From assembly GCF_000321225.1 (NCBI RefSeq), contig NW_004452185.1, positions 123,749-187,748 on the forward strand: DNA of 64,000 bases, given 5' to 3'. The DNA is from Odobenus rosmarus divergens. Lineage: Eukaryota > Chordata > Mammalia > Carnivora > Odobenidae. Position 1 is the first letter of the stretch. The number at the start of each line of letters is the position of its first letter. This document shows, piece after piece, positions 20,520-32,499 of the stretch. A model generated the notes under the pieces. It searched no databases, was not told the origin of the DNA, and worked only from the letters and a program-made list of their open reading frames with translations. The translations under genes were made by a program, and so were the position numbers.

Positions 20520-23500
20520 TAAAGCAGATTTTAATCATCAATAAACATTTCTTAATTACCTGTCGTGTTTGACGCAGATGTAGTACATAAGACATGATTT
20601 CACCATAATTATTTTATACTGTGTACTTTTAGCTTTTACTTTTCTGAATAAAATACCCTCATATTAATTCCTTTGATGAATCAAACTAGAATATTTCCTA
20701 GTGGGTTTCCCAAGTTTGGATTTCCTTGTCATCAGAAGATGTGCTTTTAAGCATCATCTTAAATAGAAAAGTGAATTTAAAATCTAAAACAGTTTGCTCA
20801 AATGATTTGGCAAAGTCCTTTGAATGAGGCTATTTAAGAGCCATTTACTCATGTGCAATCTATGAAATTTATGATGGTCAATTATGATTATGAAGAAAAT
20901 GTTAAACTTTTCTTCCAGATATATTTTTATGACATTTTAATTTTGCTTTTTCCGTAGTTAGTCAAACATTTGATATGATCAAATGCCCTTTGATCATATC
21001 AGAGAATGATCAAAGGGCATTTGAGATCAGATTTTGGTTTTCATATTCTATTGAATATAAAATTGCTGGCTTGGTTTTTAAAATCCTTTAAATATATTAA
21101 AAGTATGCATAATGTATTACTATATGAAAAAAGCATCTTTCAAAACAGTATATGATAATGTGGCTCTAATTTTATGATAGATTCATGTATGTATATCCAG
21201 TTGAGAAAATTAAATAAAATATGAACCAGTAATTTTATTTATTTTCAGGGTAGTGGGAAATATGAGTGAATATTTTAGTTTCACCACCCCTCTCAAATTT
21301 GTGTCTAAAAATTTATTTAAAAATGTAACTAGAGTGTTCTGTTTACTCTAGGAAGGCAATAAGTTAAAAAGCACTCTAGGAGATTTGTTCTTCATTCTGA
21401 AATAGCTGTGTATTCAGCAATTACCTCACCATAAAGCTGGTCTCATTCTTTTTTTTTCTTAAGATAGGGTACTTGCTTTTTTATCACTAGCTTCTCCTCT
21501 TTGTGACTAACTTAAAACTATTAATTCAAAAGCGATTTTTCTTCTCCAGTCTTCAACTAGTCACCAAGATATTTGATTTTTTTTCTAGTCCAGAAAAGAA
21601 AGACATTTCTATATTTCCTCCCATTTCACTTGTCCAGTGATGTCACTGATTAAAATCGCCATTCTTTGAAGGAAAAAAATTTTGAACTACTACTAATATT
21701 CATCTGCTGGAGAAATTGTTGAGGGGCCGACCTCCCTTTTAGATGATAACTAGCTTGCTAGATAAAGTTGTCATTACATTTAACTTGGTCTTTAATTATA
21801 AGCAGATGAATGAATTATTTTAATCACTGCTCTATATCTTAACAGTAGTTCGTACATTGACACAAAGTGAAGAACATCAAACAAAAATTAAATGCTAGGG
21901 CAGGAAGGCAGCCAGCCCTCAAGGGAAGCGATTGATCACAACTTGTCATCTTTAAAGGCCAGAAGAATGCAAAATAAACACTTGGGATTAGTGTACTAAA
22001 TATGGTTCATCAGTCTTCAGCTCTGCTCTCTGATAATTTATCTATCTCATTTATTCTAATGCTTTATCATGTATCTATCCAGCTCTGTAATTAGCTGTTC
22101 AGGTATTCCCTTTTTCTTCCTGCCTTTGAAATTGTGTGTGGTGAGATTCTGCAAGGAAGAAGATATTATTACCATCCCATACAAAAGAAGAAACTCTTAA
22201 ATGATTCTGTTTTATAGCTTACATTCTGGAGTTCTTGCTAAAACTCAGAGGGTGTGTTAGATTTGGTTTAAAGAGAGGGTCTTAGCAAATTTACTATGTT
22301 CTTTTAAATAAAGAGTTTGCTTTGGCTGTAGTTGTAAACTGATTTTTATAGGAGGAGTCTGGATTTAGGTTCATTAAATCCAAAATGCTGGTTTGATTTT
22401 TTAAAAATAAAAAGTACCAAAGTTAGCTCCTGGATTGAAGTCATTAAGTGCTAGCATTTTATCGATTTGTTTCTGAGGAAAGAGTTCGTTGCTCCTCAAC
22501 TCAAAAGAATATCATTAATAATACATATTTTCTCCTGCAATGATGAATAGACTGAGATTATATAGTAAATTATGTTTGGAATTTATACTTGGCCATAAAT
22601 ATTCCTGTATGACAGAAGCATTCCCACAGATCTATTACAGGATTTTATTCATCAGTCTCAGAATATTAAAATGGTGAATCATTTTGATTATTTATTATTA
22701 AGCATTGAAAACCAAAAACCATGTGCACAGTCCAAATCGATGCACTGTTTTCACCTTGACATTGTGAATATGAGATGGCTTCTGGTACTTTGAGTTTGGA
22801 CATAGTGTCAAAATATTGAGTTATCATATGTTTTTTTACAGATGCAAAAGTGTAAGATTTTCTATTTTTAGCTTCACTTTAAATTACATGTGGTTCATTC
22901 ACTTTTAGGTTATCTAAGGCAAAGCTTTCATCCTATTTGACTTCCTTTTGTAATGTCTCTAGGCTACTTCCCTTTATTGGGTGTTAGAGAGGTCCTGTGG
23001 GCTCAAACCTTCCTTGGAATTAACCAAAGACCAACATCATTTGGAATTTCCAGTGGCAAATCCATGTTCCAAAGTTGGAAGGGATTTTTGTTTTAAATGT
23101 TCTCTGATGTGTTAGTTATTGGCCCGCATGATACAGCTGTGTTAAAAGAAAACAATTGACTTTAACATTTTGGGGCACACAGTTCTTTTACTATATGGGC
23201 TGGAAACTCACTTTTTTACTTCCATGTCCTGTTTATGGGGTTATTATTATCTTCCACTTTCCCTGCTTCTAGATCTTCTCTTAGCTTCCAGAAGACCATA
23301 CAATTTCCTGATTATGAATATAGGTTTCAAAGTTACAATTGTTTCTGATTCTTATGTAATCTTGGGGCACCTTCTTCATAAAAAGGACTGTTACAGGGAC
23401 TCAATGAGATTGTGTCTGTAATATATTTAGCATAGTGTCTGATGCATGTAACTGTACTGTATTATTAGCCATTATATATTAAAAATTATTGGTTGATTTA

Positions 23501-23967
23501 CTACCATCCTGGGGTGATATTGACCTATGTTGTCTAGAAGTTCCTTTGGATTTTTTTTTGCATTATATATTGCCTCTTAAAATCCTCATTATGTTCTAGA
23601 AGTATCTTTCTGAAGTGCTCTATCTGAGAGCAGGTGGTGAAAGAAGAAAGGGGCAGGCAGTGGTATTTTTAAGCAGAGTAATCCTGCCATGCCCCAAGAA
23701 ACTTCCAACCTCTGATCAGGGAACACACTGGGGAGGGAAGCTTCTCTCCTGCAGGGATTGGGGTTGTCCTAATGGGAAAAGGGCAGAATTCTCTCTTTAT
23801 GGAGACGTGAGGATGGAAAATCAGGGTCTCATCAAACTTACTATGTGCTGATTATTGTCCCTGTGTCCTCCTCTCCGGGTTTCACATAAATACCATTTAA
23901 ACCAAGACTCATCAAGCCAAGGACTTCAGGGTGTTTTTTTGTCTTTGTTAGAACTTTCCCTTAACCT
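20520..23967. other. 3.4 kb repeat-poor AT-rich sequence
   Basis: Apart from the inverted-repeat cluster at 20967-21029 I recognise no transposon here, which is unusual for this window. No long or domain-bearing open frame is present. An absence of insertions can mark conserved regulatory sequence, but I cannot judge conservation from one genome. Confidence 0.45.
20967..21029. repeat. Nested inverted-repeat cluster
   Basis: Three overlapping inverted repeats share one core. catttgat (20967-20974) pairs with atcaaatg (20978-20985). gatatgatcaaa (20972-20983) pairs perfectly with tttgatcatatc (20989-21000) across a 5-nt loop. The arm tgatcaaatgccctttgatcat is 22 nt (20976-20997) and recurs inverted at 21006-21029 with only a 2-nt insertion. 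The DNA could form alternative hairpins or a cruciform. Origin by template switching during replication fits best. Confidence 0.85.
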
Positions 23968-24245
23968 GCTTGGGTGCTCTCTCTCTCTCTGACAAATAAA
24001 TAAATAATCTTTTTTTTTTTTTAAGATTTTATTTATTTATTTGAGAGAGAGAATGAGAGAGAGAGAGAGAGCGCGCATGAAAGGGGGGAGGGTGAGAGGG
24101 AGAAGCAGACTCCCCGCTGAGCAGGGAGTCCGATGTGGGACTCGATCCTGGGACTCCAGGATCATGACCTGAGCCGAAGGCAGTCGCTTAACCAACTGAG
24201 CCACCCAGGCGCCCAATAAATAAATAATCTTAAAAAAATAGATTC
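23968..24245 (+). mobile_element. 5'-truncated CAN-SINE 3' end, split by another SINE
   Basis: Left part 23971-24011 reads gggtgctctctctctctctc-type sequence, then gacaaataaataaataatct; the right part from 24232 continues the A-rich tail. Only the CT-rich and tail portions exist. It is interrupted by the minus-strand SINE at 24012-24214. Confidence 0.75.
24012..24214 (-). mobile_element. CAN-SINE inserted into the tail of another SINE
   Basis: Flanking duplication aataaataaataatctt (17 bp) at 23995-24011 and 24215-24231, which is itself SINE-tail sequence. Full-length minus-strand element with head gggcgcctgggtggctcagt at the right end. Confidence 0.93.
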
Positions 24246-24368
24246 CATTGTTGCCTGGAATATTCAGCTTAATTCCCTAGAACCTTAAGCAGTGCTAAAA
24301 GCCAGCTGAATGTATTTTTTCAAATATGTGACTACAGGGGACAACAGGGTTATATCTCACATTAGGCC

Positions 24369-24484
24369 AAGGAAAGGAAGGAAGGAAGGAAGGGAGGGAG
24401 GGAGGGAGGGAGGGAGGAAGGAAGGAAGGAAGGAGAGAAGAGAAAGAAAAGAGAAGAAAAAGAAAAAGAAAGAAAGAAGAAAAG
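24369..24484 (+). repeat. 116-nt uninterrupted polypurine tract (GGAA/GGGA)n
   Basis: From 24369 to 24484 every base is A or G: GGAA units, then GGGA units, then GGAA and AAAG-rich sequence. Lys/Glu/Arg/Gly open frames on the plus strand and Phe/Leu/Ser/Pro frames on the minus strand are artefacts of this composition. Such mirror-like purine tracts can adopt triplex DNA in vitro. Confidence 0.95.
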
Positions 24485-27400
24485 CACCATTCATTCTCCA
24501 GAAGGTGATGGAAGACAGGAGCATGGTGATACAAAGCTGATCATGATGGCACACGTGTTCTGATGATATCAGAACTGACAAGCCACCTGGACAAGAGAGA
24601 CACTCACAGGCTACCCCACCAGATACTTGAATGTCTTGTTTCTTATCTGTCTCCTTGAGGGGGAAACTCAGGGGAAGCCTTTGGCAATCTGATGCCTGGA
24701 TTCAAACTCATCTTTGTCATGTGGGTGCCACACCGCAACACTGTCCATGCTTGACTCTCCTTCCCTCCCGCCCCATTCCATCCTAAAGATGTAATTACTT
24801 CCACTGAATTTATTCTCTCCCCCCGCCCCCTGCCATATACCCTGATGACTCAATCAGTTGATGGCTGTAGATATAAATCAGACTTGCTAACTAATTGGAA
24901 ACCTTCTAGGGACTTACCAGCAATGATGATGTTGAAAGCAATATGGTGTTGCGTATTGTCATAAGGATAATTTTTTTTTTCACAAAGAAGTTTGGTTTCT
25001 CCTTCCCTGGAAAACTTTTTTTTTTCATCTGAGATTATCTCTGTTATTATGAAGGATGGACCTGTTAAGCTTTATTAATTGCTTACCATTTAACAAGTAA
25101 TTTTGTTGAGCATCTATGGAGTTCTGGGTTGGAATTGTCATCAGAATGGGAATTAGGATAGAGAAGGTACAATCCCTGTGATCATTGAGCTCACAAGAGG
25201 TAGACTGGTAAACAGACTGGTTTAATATTGTCTGCTGGGAGACCTGATAAATCTTTGCATAAGGACTATGGAGCTACATGGAACAGGAGAGACAGACACT
25301 GCTTCTGAGAGGGGCTAATTCACACGCTGGGTTTTGAAGAGTACTGTGCGGTTATTACTCATTCCTCTTTCCACTGCTCCCAGAGCCATTCTCCTCTCTT
25401 CTTTGCCTAGGAAGCTGACCTCTGCCATGCTGGAGACTTTAATATGCCACCCAGATTCCCATTTCAGGAATGCAAGGTCATTCACTCAGCTGCTGGGAGA
25501 CAGAACTCAGGTGTCAGCCCTCTTTGGGGATTACATCTCCCGAAGGAAACTGCCTCCCCTAAGGTCATGCCTCCTCCTTCCAGGAGCAGCCTGTGTCCAA
25601 TCACTGATCATTACCAGGATATAAAGACCACCCCCCCTCCCGCTCCAACTTGAGAGAAGCTTGAAGGATCATCTCAGCTCTATAACCTCCCTGGTGAACC
25701 TAACCTAGGATACCTGTAGATTGCTGTGCCCAGGCTTCTGAGATGGCTGGATTCTTGATGGTTCAAATTGGTGGCATATGATCAGAAGTGGGGAAGAGAG
25801 AGAGGTGTTCACTCCATGCATCCTCTTCTTCCATATTGCTCTCTCTCCGTAGCTGGTCCCTCTAGGACTCCAGCTCCTGCCCAGACGCGCCATCCTCCCT
25901 GCTAATTGCTCTCATTATTCCCTTCCTTTCCAGGCCTAAGAGTGGTAATGTTTTCTTCTGCTGCCAGTCTCCAGAAGCCTCAACATCCCTAGTTGGTGTC
26001 CTTAACCCAAATAGATCCTTTAGTTCAACCTTCAGTTGAAGTAGTGCTATGCATATATGTAGTGCTTATGCATATATAGCAGTGCTAAACATATGTAAAT
26101 GTTTAACAACTGGGTCTCTGGAAAAAAATAAAAAAACTTAGAGCTTTTTCCAATTTCTGTAGGGCATATATGCCCATCATGGACCAACAGGATGCCATTG
26201 AACACAGAATTGGAAAGTGATGCTAGCTAAATTGTTCCACCATACTGATGCAATTGGTGTAAATAATTTTAAGACTGTATATAACGGTAAAATGTAATAA
26301 TATACTAAGGAAGGCATGCATTTTGAATATTTATTGCTTTTGTTTTAATATTCAAAAAGGTGTAAGTTAATTTAATTTTTGGTAATGACTATGTTTAACA
26401 ACCAGCTTGTAAAATTTCTGAGAACAATCAACTCTTATGAGTCAGTATAAGTGAGCTCCAACATACCACTGAGTTGAACTATTTGAGTAGAATTTGGTTT
26501 TAAGGTGGGACCTGCCTGATATAGGTAAGTAGCAGTTAACTAGGAAAGTTATAGGTGGAGCTGAGAAATGAGTGGTAGAGGGCAAGGGTAGACCTGAATT
26601 CTCTGTCTCAGGAGTGCTGATGTGGCTGGTAGGGGAGAGGTGGCGATGGGTGGAGAGGAATCGAGTTGGGAAGAAGAGATGGAATCCTATTGGTTGAAAG
26701 GTCAAAAGACAGAGAGAGAAATTGAAAAGACATTGAACAGACAAGAGTGAGTTTGCAAATAAGGATTTCTTCTTTTCCTTTTAAAGCAACTTCTCTTCTA
26801 AATTTTTATTTCTATACTTACCTTGAAAATATGGAAAGAATCATCAGTGTTTTGGCAAATCTATTAACAAAAGGACCAGACCAAAGAATGCAGAAATGGG
26901 GGAGATCACTGATTTTGAAAAGTTATTCCTGCCCACGTTTTCTGGTAAGTTTGAGATCACATTTTCGACACACTTATATCCTGGCTATGTGTTGTCCCTC
27001 AGATGTATTAATAGAGCGTCCATAACTGTGTTTTGGTTAATGATGAAGAGCCTCTTGAGACTGCATGTTCCAAGTCTGATGTCAACTGTACCAATATTCC
27101 AACAGAAAACACAACTTCTATCCTCCTTCTGCACTGAAAAAGTTCCATGGGTGGTTCTCAGTCCATCAAATGTGGGCTCTATAGTTGAGGAGGAAATGTG
27201 GTTTTCTTTACTTGATCAGGGAAGCCATAATTTCAGAACTTGTAAGTGGACAGAGCATCAGTCCTTTTCCTAGACATTCCAGGAGCAAGAATTCTGGGCT
27301 GAGTGAATTCAGCAGGTAACTCATTCTTAGGAACTAACTAGGAATTGTTCAACTAACTAGGAACTAATAGTAAGTGGTTGGGCCCTAATTAGTGATGTGT

Positions 27401-27837
27401 GTGCCCTAAGATCACATAAAAATTTTCATAAAAACCAGACACTGCTTCTATAATGCCCACTGAATGAAACCTGAATATTATTTTATTCCCTGGAGTCTAC
27501 ACAATTTAAAAGAGTTGTACTCTTTCAATCAGTTAAAACAAAATTCCTTTTGGGAAAGATTTTCTCATATACATCTGGCTCTGGGGTCCCTTTGCATTTT
27601 CAAGGCCTTCTTCCCACCTAGAGAAGGAAAGATGGGGTGATAGTGAATGGAATTTCACTTGCTTTTTCTGATGCATTTTTTATAATCAAGCACATTTGCT
27701 TACATTTTATATTGTGCATGGCACTTGATAGCACGTAGGATCTTCTTTTACCTTTCCTCCTCAATTTCTAATCCAACCTCTTAATATTATAAATAGCAGC
27801 AATTACTGTTATTTGGGTGGAGTTTTACAATTTGTGT
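24485..27837. other. 3.3 kb without a recognised gene
   Basis: No credible exon. At 26041-26096 a 19-bp unit is present about three times. The part 25330-25660 (ctaaggtcatgcctcctcct, then ggatataaagaccacc) has the arrangement of an old solo LTR with a TATA-like motif, but I cannot name it. A 125-codon frame at 26896-27273 has no recognised features. Confidence 0.4.
26041..26096 (+). repeat. Minisatellite-like triplication (about 19-bp unit)
   Basis: gtagtgctatgcatatat, gtagtgcttatgcatatat and a diverged third unit agcagtgctaaacatatgt lie head to tail. Confidence 0.75.
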
Positions 27838-28010
27838 AAGTCTTATACTTACGTTATTTCAGTTAATTCTCACCATCAGCTGGCAAGGTGTTTCTGTTAG
27901 TCATCATATTTTATGCCAAGGAACTTGGGTTGGAGAGTTTCAGCAACTTGCCCAAGGTTGAGCAGGTTGGAAGTGACCTAAGTGAGAGTCTACCTTTGCC
28001 TGCCTCCGTA
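27838..28010 (-). mobile_element. MIR fragment
   Basis: Antisense MIR text: gttaattctcaccatcagct, cagcaacttgcccaaggttg, aggttggaagtgacc, in the standard order of a reversed MIR (tail to core). Old and diverged. Confidence 0.65.
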
Positions 28011-28559
28011 TCCCTCACATTCCTACTTCCATCTCCTACCAGACCCAAGAGGTATGGGCTATTTGCTTCCACTCTTTCAGTGGGATTGGCTGACCACATC
28101 TGGGGGCTGTTTTAATAAAGAGGAAGCACTGTATCTTCTCTATGGCTACATTTTCATGGTGAGGACATTGGTACTTTGTGACCAATAAAGGTACTCTAGA
28201 TGCTGTGAGGAAAGAGACCCCTCTACCCCAAGGAGATGCCAACTCAGGTCTTGTCTCATTCTCAGCTACAGCAGGGGAAATCAGAACTTCTGTGAAGGTG
28301 TCTCCATAACTCATATTCGACAACTCTGTGTTTGTTATATTCCCTCCAGTCCCCGCCAACAGTTCTATAGGTAAGAACTCATCTCAGGATTAATGATGGT
28401 CCTGGCACCTGCCCGTGTGGCTGTTAAGTCGTGACGGGCACTGGGGAGACACTAGGTTCTCCAGAGTACTGAAAAATAAAAAGTTGAGATGATAAAATGA
28501 CCCACTGAGAAAAGCTTAGGAAGCAGGAGGTCCTGGTGCAAACAGCAAGTAGGAGGAAG
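28011..28559. other. No feature seen
   Basis: Unassigned. Overlapping open frames at 27888-28188 and 28036-28359 cover parts of the MIR and have no recognised features. Confidence 0.45.
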
Positions 28560-28574
28560 AAGAGCACTGTCTGT

Positions 28575-28800
28575 CTACCAAGCTCAGTGTTCTACTTAAT
28601 CATTTCAATTAATACTCAAAATGATTTTACGAAAGAATTGCTATTATTATCTTCGATTTGCAGGTGAGAAAACAAAACGGAGAAATTAACAAACTCTCCC
28701 AGAACCATATGTCATAAGCAGCTAGGGAGTGGTGAAGCAGGGATTTGACTCAATGTTTTTTCATAACAACAATGCACTCTTCTATCCCTTAGATTATACT
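28575..28800 (-). mobile_element. MIR fragment
   Basis: Reversed MIR-like order: taatactcaaaatgatttta, attatcttcgatttgcaggt, gaaattaacaaactctccca, agcagctagggagtggtgaa, cagggatttgactcaat. Confidence 0.7.
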
Positions 28801-28839
28801 CCAGTTTCTGAATAGTAGTATAGAGATATACAGTCTGAA

Positions 28840-29290
28840 TCCTTAGCATGCTCTCCAGGGCCTTTACGATGGACTTAGCTCAAGCCTGTCCACAGCCTTT
28901 CCCTTTCCCTACTTCCCACTTCCTTCAGTGCTTTACTCCAGCCATAGTGAATGCAGTGTGGTTTACAGAATCCTCTGTGATCTGTTTTCCTCTGAACCTG
29001 CATCTTGCCAAGTCTTTACTCCATTCTCTCAGATAATCTTGCTCTTGTTCTGTGTCTCAGCTGTATACAGGAAACCTGCCATGTCCTCCCAAGTCTGGAT
29101 TAGAAGCTCTGGGCATCCCAGAACATCCATATACTCTCCAGTGGAGCACACAATGTAATTTTTACTTGCCTCTTTCCTCTACTACAGGATAAACTTCATA
29201 AAAGCAAGGACTGTCTGCCTTCTTTGCTGTTGTACCTATAACATCATTAGTCAAGGCATGCTCAATAGAAACTTGCTGCAAAGTGAATGA
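28840..29290 (+). mobile_element. L2 (LINE2) 3' region
   Basis: Phrases of the L2 3' end occur in order: ccagggcctttacgatggac, tactccagccatagtgaatg, aacctgcatcttgccaagtc, ggataaacttcataaaagca then aggactgtctgccttctttg and a final caatagaaacttgctgcaaa. Open frames at 28848-29158 are non-coding by-products. Confidence 0.65.
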
Positions 29291-29439
29291 GGATACTTTG
29301 CCTCCTGGCTTTTGTACTGTGCTGTTCCTTCTGCCTCACCTTCTTCTCTTTTCCTGGTGAATTCTTATTTTGTTTTGTGTCTCTGTTAGGAGCTCCTTCC
29401 TTCTGAGGCCCAAGCTAGGTTAGGTGTTCCTCTTAGGTG

Positions 29440-29760
29440 TTTTATGTCATCTCATTCTTCTCTCAAGCCCTTGAGTCATCACACACTAAAATCAATGCTT
29501 CTCACTAACTCTGGACTGAAAAGTCCTTGAGGACATAGTTTCTGTTCTAATTATCACAGTGTTCCCATTAAGCAATACAGTGCCTAGCACAGTGTAAGTA
29601 CAATTTATGGAATGAATGGATACATTATTTTGGACACAATTAGTTAAGGGATTGTGATACTAGTAATACTCATTCATCTAACAAATATTAATTATATGTC
29701 AACTCTTTGCCAGGCATATGCCAGGTGAAGGTACAATAATGAACAAAACAGACATGTTCC
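29440..29760 (+). mobile_element. L2 3' end followed by another ancient repeat fragment
   Basis: 29470-29635 has the L2 terminus (agtccttgaggacatagttt, cagtgcctagcacagtgtaa, tggaatgaatgga). 29670-29760 has the widespread phrase catctaacaaatattaatta, tgccaggcatatgccagg, aatgaacaaaacagacatgt, from an ancient repeat whose family I do not assign. Confidence 0.5.
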
Positions 29761-31309
29761 TTGCACTCATAGCTCTTAGAACCCAATGGTGGGGCTGAGG
29801 GGAGGTGGTAGGAGAAAGGAGGTCTGGTTGAAGTTAATTGCGGAGCAGTCCAGCTGTAATGATAGGCAGCCTTTATAAAGAATTATGTAAGTATCATCCC
29901 TTACTAAGTGGGTTACTGTTGAAGCTATGGAGGTGTGCACATTTTGTATCTTACAACTTCTGCAGATCTTCTAGTTTTAATGCATCCTTTGCAATTGTGC
30001 TATAGTTCTCCCTAAATAGCAGATAATTTCCCACTACCTAAGCTGAACTGCATCACATAGCTCATTATGCAGAGGGTTTGTCTTCTGTATTCCTTACCCT
30101 CAAAGCAGCCTCCTTCTGGCATGGTCTGGGTATAATATTGCCTGAGGCGGGGGGATGGATGCCATGACCTCGTGAAGTTCCCATCTACTCACTGCCTTTC
30201 TCTGATTATTTTAATTAAGTGTCAAGTTTGCCCTGTTTAAAGACCCAAGCAGGATATGATGATGACAAGCATGGGCAGACTTATTTTGATTGAAGTTCTC
30301 ACTAGAAAAGATGAGATTAATGCAGATTTTTATTGTAGGGGAGGCACCAAGGTTTGCATAATTAGGATTATGCACAGAGCACAGGTGAGCTTGAAACAGG
30401 AGCGAAAGAGATGCATTCAAGAGGACTTGAAAAGCTAATGTGGCATTTTAGATGAATGAAAGGAAGAAAAGTGTTGGGGATGACAAGAAGCAGGGAAGAC
30501 TTTGTGTAACGAGTTAACAGATGACACAGAACAGGAGTCTTAGAAGTGTCATAAGGAGGAGGCATGTAGTTGGGGAGAAAGAGTGAAGAACTTTGGTATG
30601 GGAGCTGAACTGTCTGGGTCCTGGCTTTAGAACATAAACCCTCTGAGCTTCCTTTGCTTACCTGTTAAAGGCCCCAGAATTCTAGGCACTTTCTACTGCT
30701 GGGGTCGGTCTGCTTTATTTAGGGAAGAGATGATGCAGACACACCATAAAGTAGAGCATTTGGGAAAGTCCAGACCTGGGATGGCAAATGGGTGTATATT
30801 CATGTGCTAACTTGTACCATTTGGTGGTTGGCCACGCTGAGAAGGATTCTGGTGCCATGCTTAGGCTGGAGAGGGAAAAAAAAATGTCATGCTTGATTAG
30901 TGAGGTCCGTGATGGGCACAAAAGTAAGAAGTAGTGGCCTGTGTGTCAGGTATTTGGAATACCTGCTTTAAACAAAATGAATGCTTTTGTTTAAGGTAGA
31001 TCTCTGTAACTTACAAAATCAAAGAGTCAAGGGTTTAGTTTAGGCCTTTGCTTTCTTTGAGCTACAAGGCTTCTATGCAGAGATTTCTTGCCTTTCAGTG
31101 ATTTCCAGGATGTACAATAGTGATCGTCATGACAGGCAACAACAATTACAAGTAAAAATATTGAATTTATAAAGTGTTTTGAATGATTTGGGATCATTAC
31201 ATTTGAAATGGTCAAGATACACCTGCATTGGTGTATCTTGGTCATCTGATATCTCTTGCAGAATAGCTCTATATAGTGCCACATTTCCAAGATTCAGGGA
31301 AATGAAGCA
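29761..31309. other. No gene; possible MIR piece at 30595-30690
   Basis: Mostly unassigned. The stretch gctgaactgtctgggtcctg, ctctgagcttcctttgctta, cctgttaaag looks like the core and 3' part of a plus-strand MIR. A hairpin lies at 31213-31240. No credible open frame. Confidence 0.4.
31213..31240. repeat. Perfect 11-bp hairpin
   Basis: caagatacacc (31213-31223) and ggtgtatcttg (31230-31240) are exact reverse complements separated by tgcatt. No T run follows, and it is not part of a repeat I recognise. Confidence 0.8.
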
Positions 31310-31324
31310 TCATTAAATGATCTT

Positions 31325-31517
31325 TTTTTTAAGATTTTATTTATTTATTTGAGAGAGAGAGAATGAGAGATAGAGAGCACGAGAGGGAAGAGGGTCAGAG
31401 GGAGAAGCAGACTCCCTGCTGAGCAGGGAGCCCGATGTGGGACTCGATCCCGGGACTCCAGGATCATGACCTGAGCCGAAGGCAGACGCTTAACCAACTG
31501 AGCCACCCAGGCATCCC
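31325..31517 (-). mobile_element. CAN-SINE with 15-bp target-site duplication
   Basis: tcattaaatgatctt at 31310-31324 and 31518-31532 are identical. Full-length minus-strand copy with head gggatgcctgggtggctcag. Confidence 0.95.
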
Positions 31518-31532
31518 TCATTAAATGATCTT

Positions 31533-32499
31533 AAATGTTATAGAAATAGGTCTCCATGGAACAAGTTAAATTGGGCAACCAGTGCCCAGTGGAAATGCCA
31601 GTTTGAATTTCTAAGAATTATCAGTGTCTTGAGTTCCTACACCTTGGGATAATACTACCACCTGTGCCCTCGAGTTTGGAAAGGTCTCTTGATCTACCTG
31701 TTATTTTGAGAGGATTTGAAAAGTGGTAAGAGTACAGACCATGCCTATATACTGGGCTTCACCTCTCAGGTGACATATTTTTAGCAAACCCTTAAATGTA
31801 TACCTACCTGGATTTAATGATTGATATGGTTTATTTTCCCACCTCCTTCTCATGGCTAATACAATGGTGAAGAAGTTTTAAAATTGTCCATCATTGTGAA
31901 AATATTTTCTCTGGGCCCTTGCCAAAATTAGGGTGAGAATCCTTAAATCTACCTATGTTACTTACAGAAAGTCATGCTTATCTGTATAAAGGCAGGTAAG
32001 TGTTGGAAAACTTAGGGTGGGGAACTTTGCCAATGTCTACTCTACCTCACTCTTTCTCTACCCCCCAAAATCTCCTTCTCCCAGCATACGTTTATGTCCT
32101 CTTCTTTTAGGGTTTATGTCCTCCCCTGCCATTGCTTACATCCATTTAATGGCAAAGAAGAAAAGTCTATTCTGTTCTTCAACCCCCCCTTCCCCCCGCC
32201 GAGGGATTGTTTTGAGTTCTTTTTCTCATACCAAGTTTTTGATCAATCTCTCTTGACATCTTTTAGATGGACAATGGAAAAATTATATGAAGAGAGCCTC
32301 AAACCTACTTCTGCCTATTAATTCAGGCTGACACACAAATAACATACTATCTGAGACACTGACCACTGGTAGGAGGGCATTTTTGAGAGTGAGCACAATT
32401 TTTTTTCCTTTAGATCAGGTTTTCATGGATATATGGCTACAAAATAGTCAGAACATATGAAGCCAAAGAGGAAACCAGAGAGAAAAGCCAAGTGGACAT
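31533..32499. other. No feature seen
   Basis: Unassigned sequence with a C-rich spot at 32179-32199. Open frames at 32017-32321 have no recognisable protein character. Confidence 0.5.

Noticed and set aside
24295..24581. Lys/Glu-rich and Ser/Pro/Leu-rich frames
   Set aside because: They are translations of the polypurine tract.
25600..25640. TATA-like ggatataaagacc as a host promoter
   Set aside because: No downstream coding exon or CpG context; it may be a TATA of a decayed LTR, but the family could not be named.
30968..30994. 10-bp hairpin ttaaacaaaa/ttttgtttaa
   Set aside because: AT-rich and short, within chance expectation.
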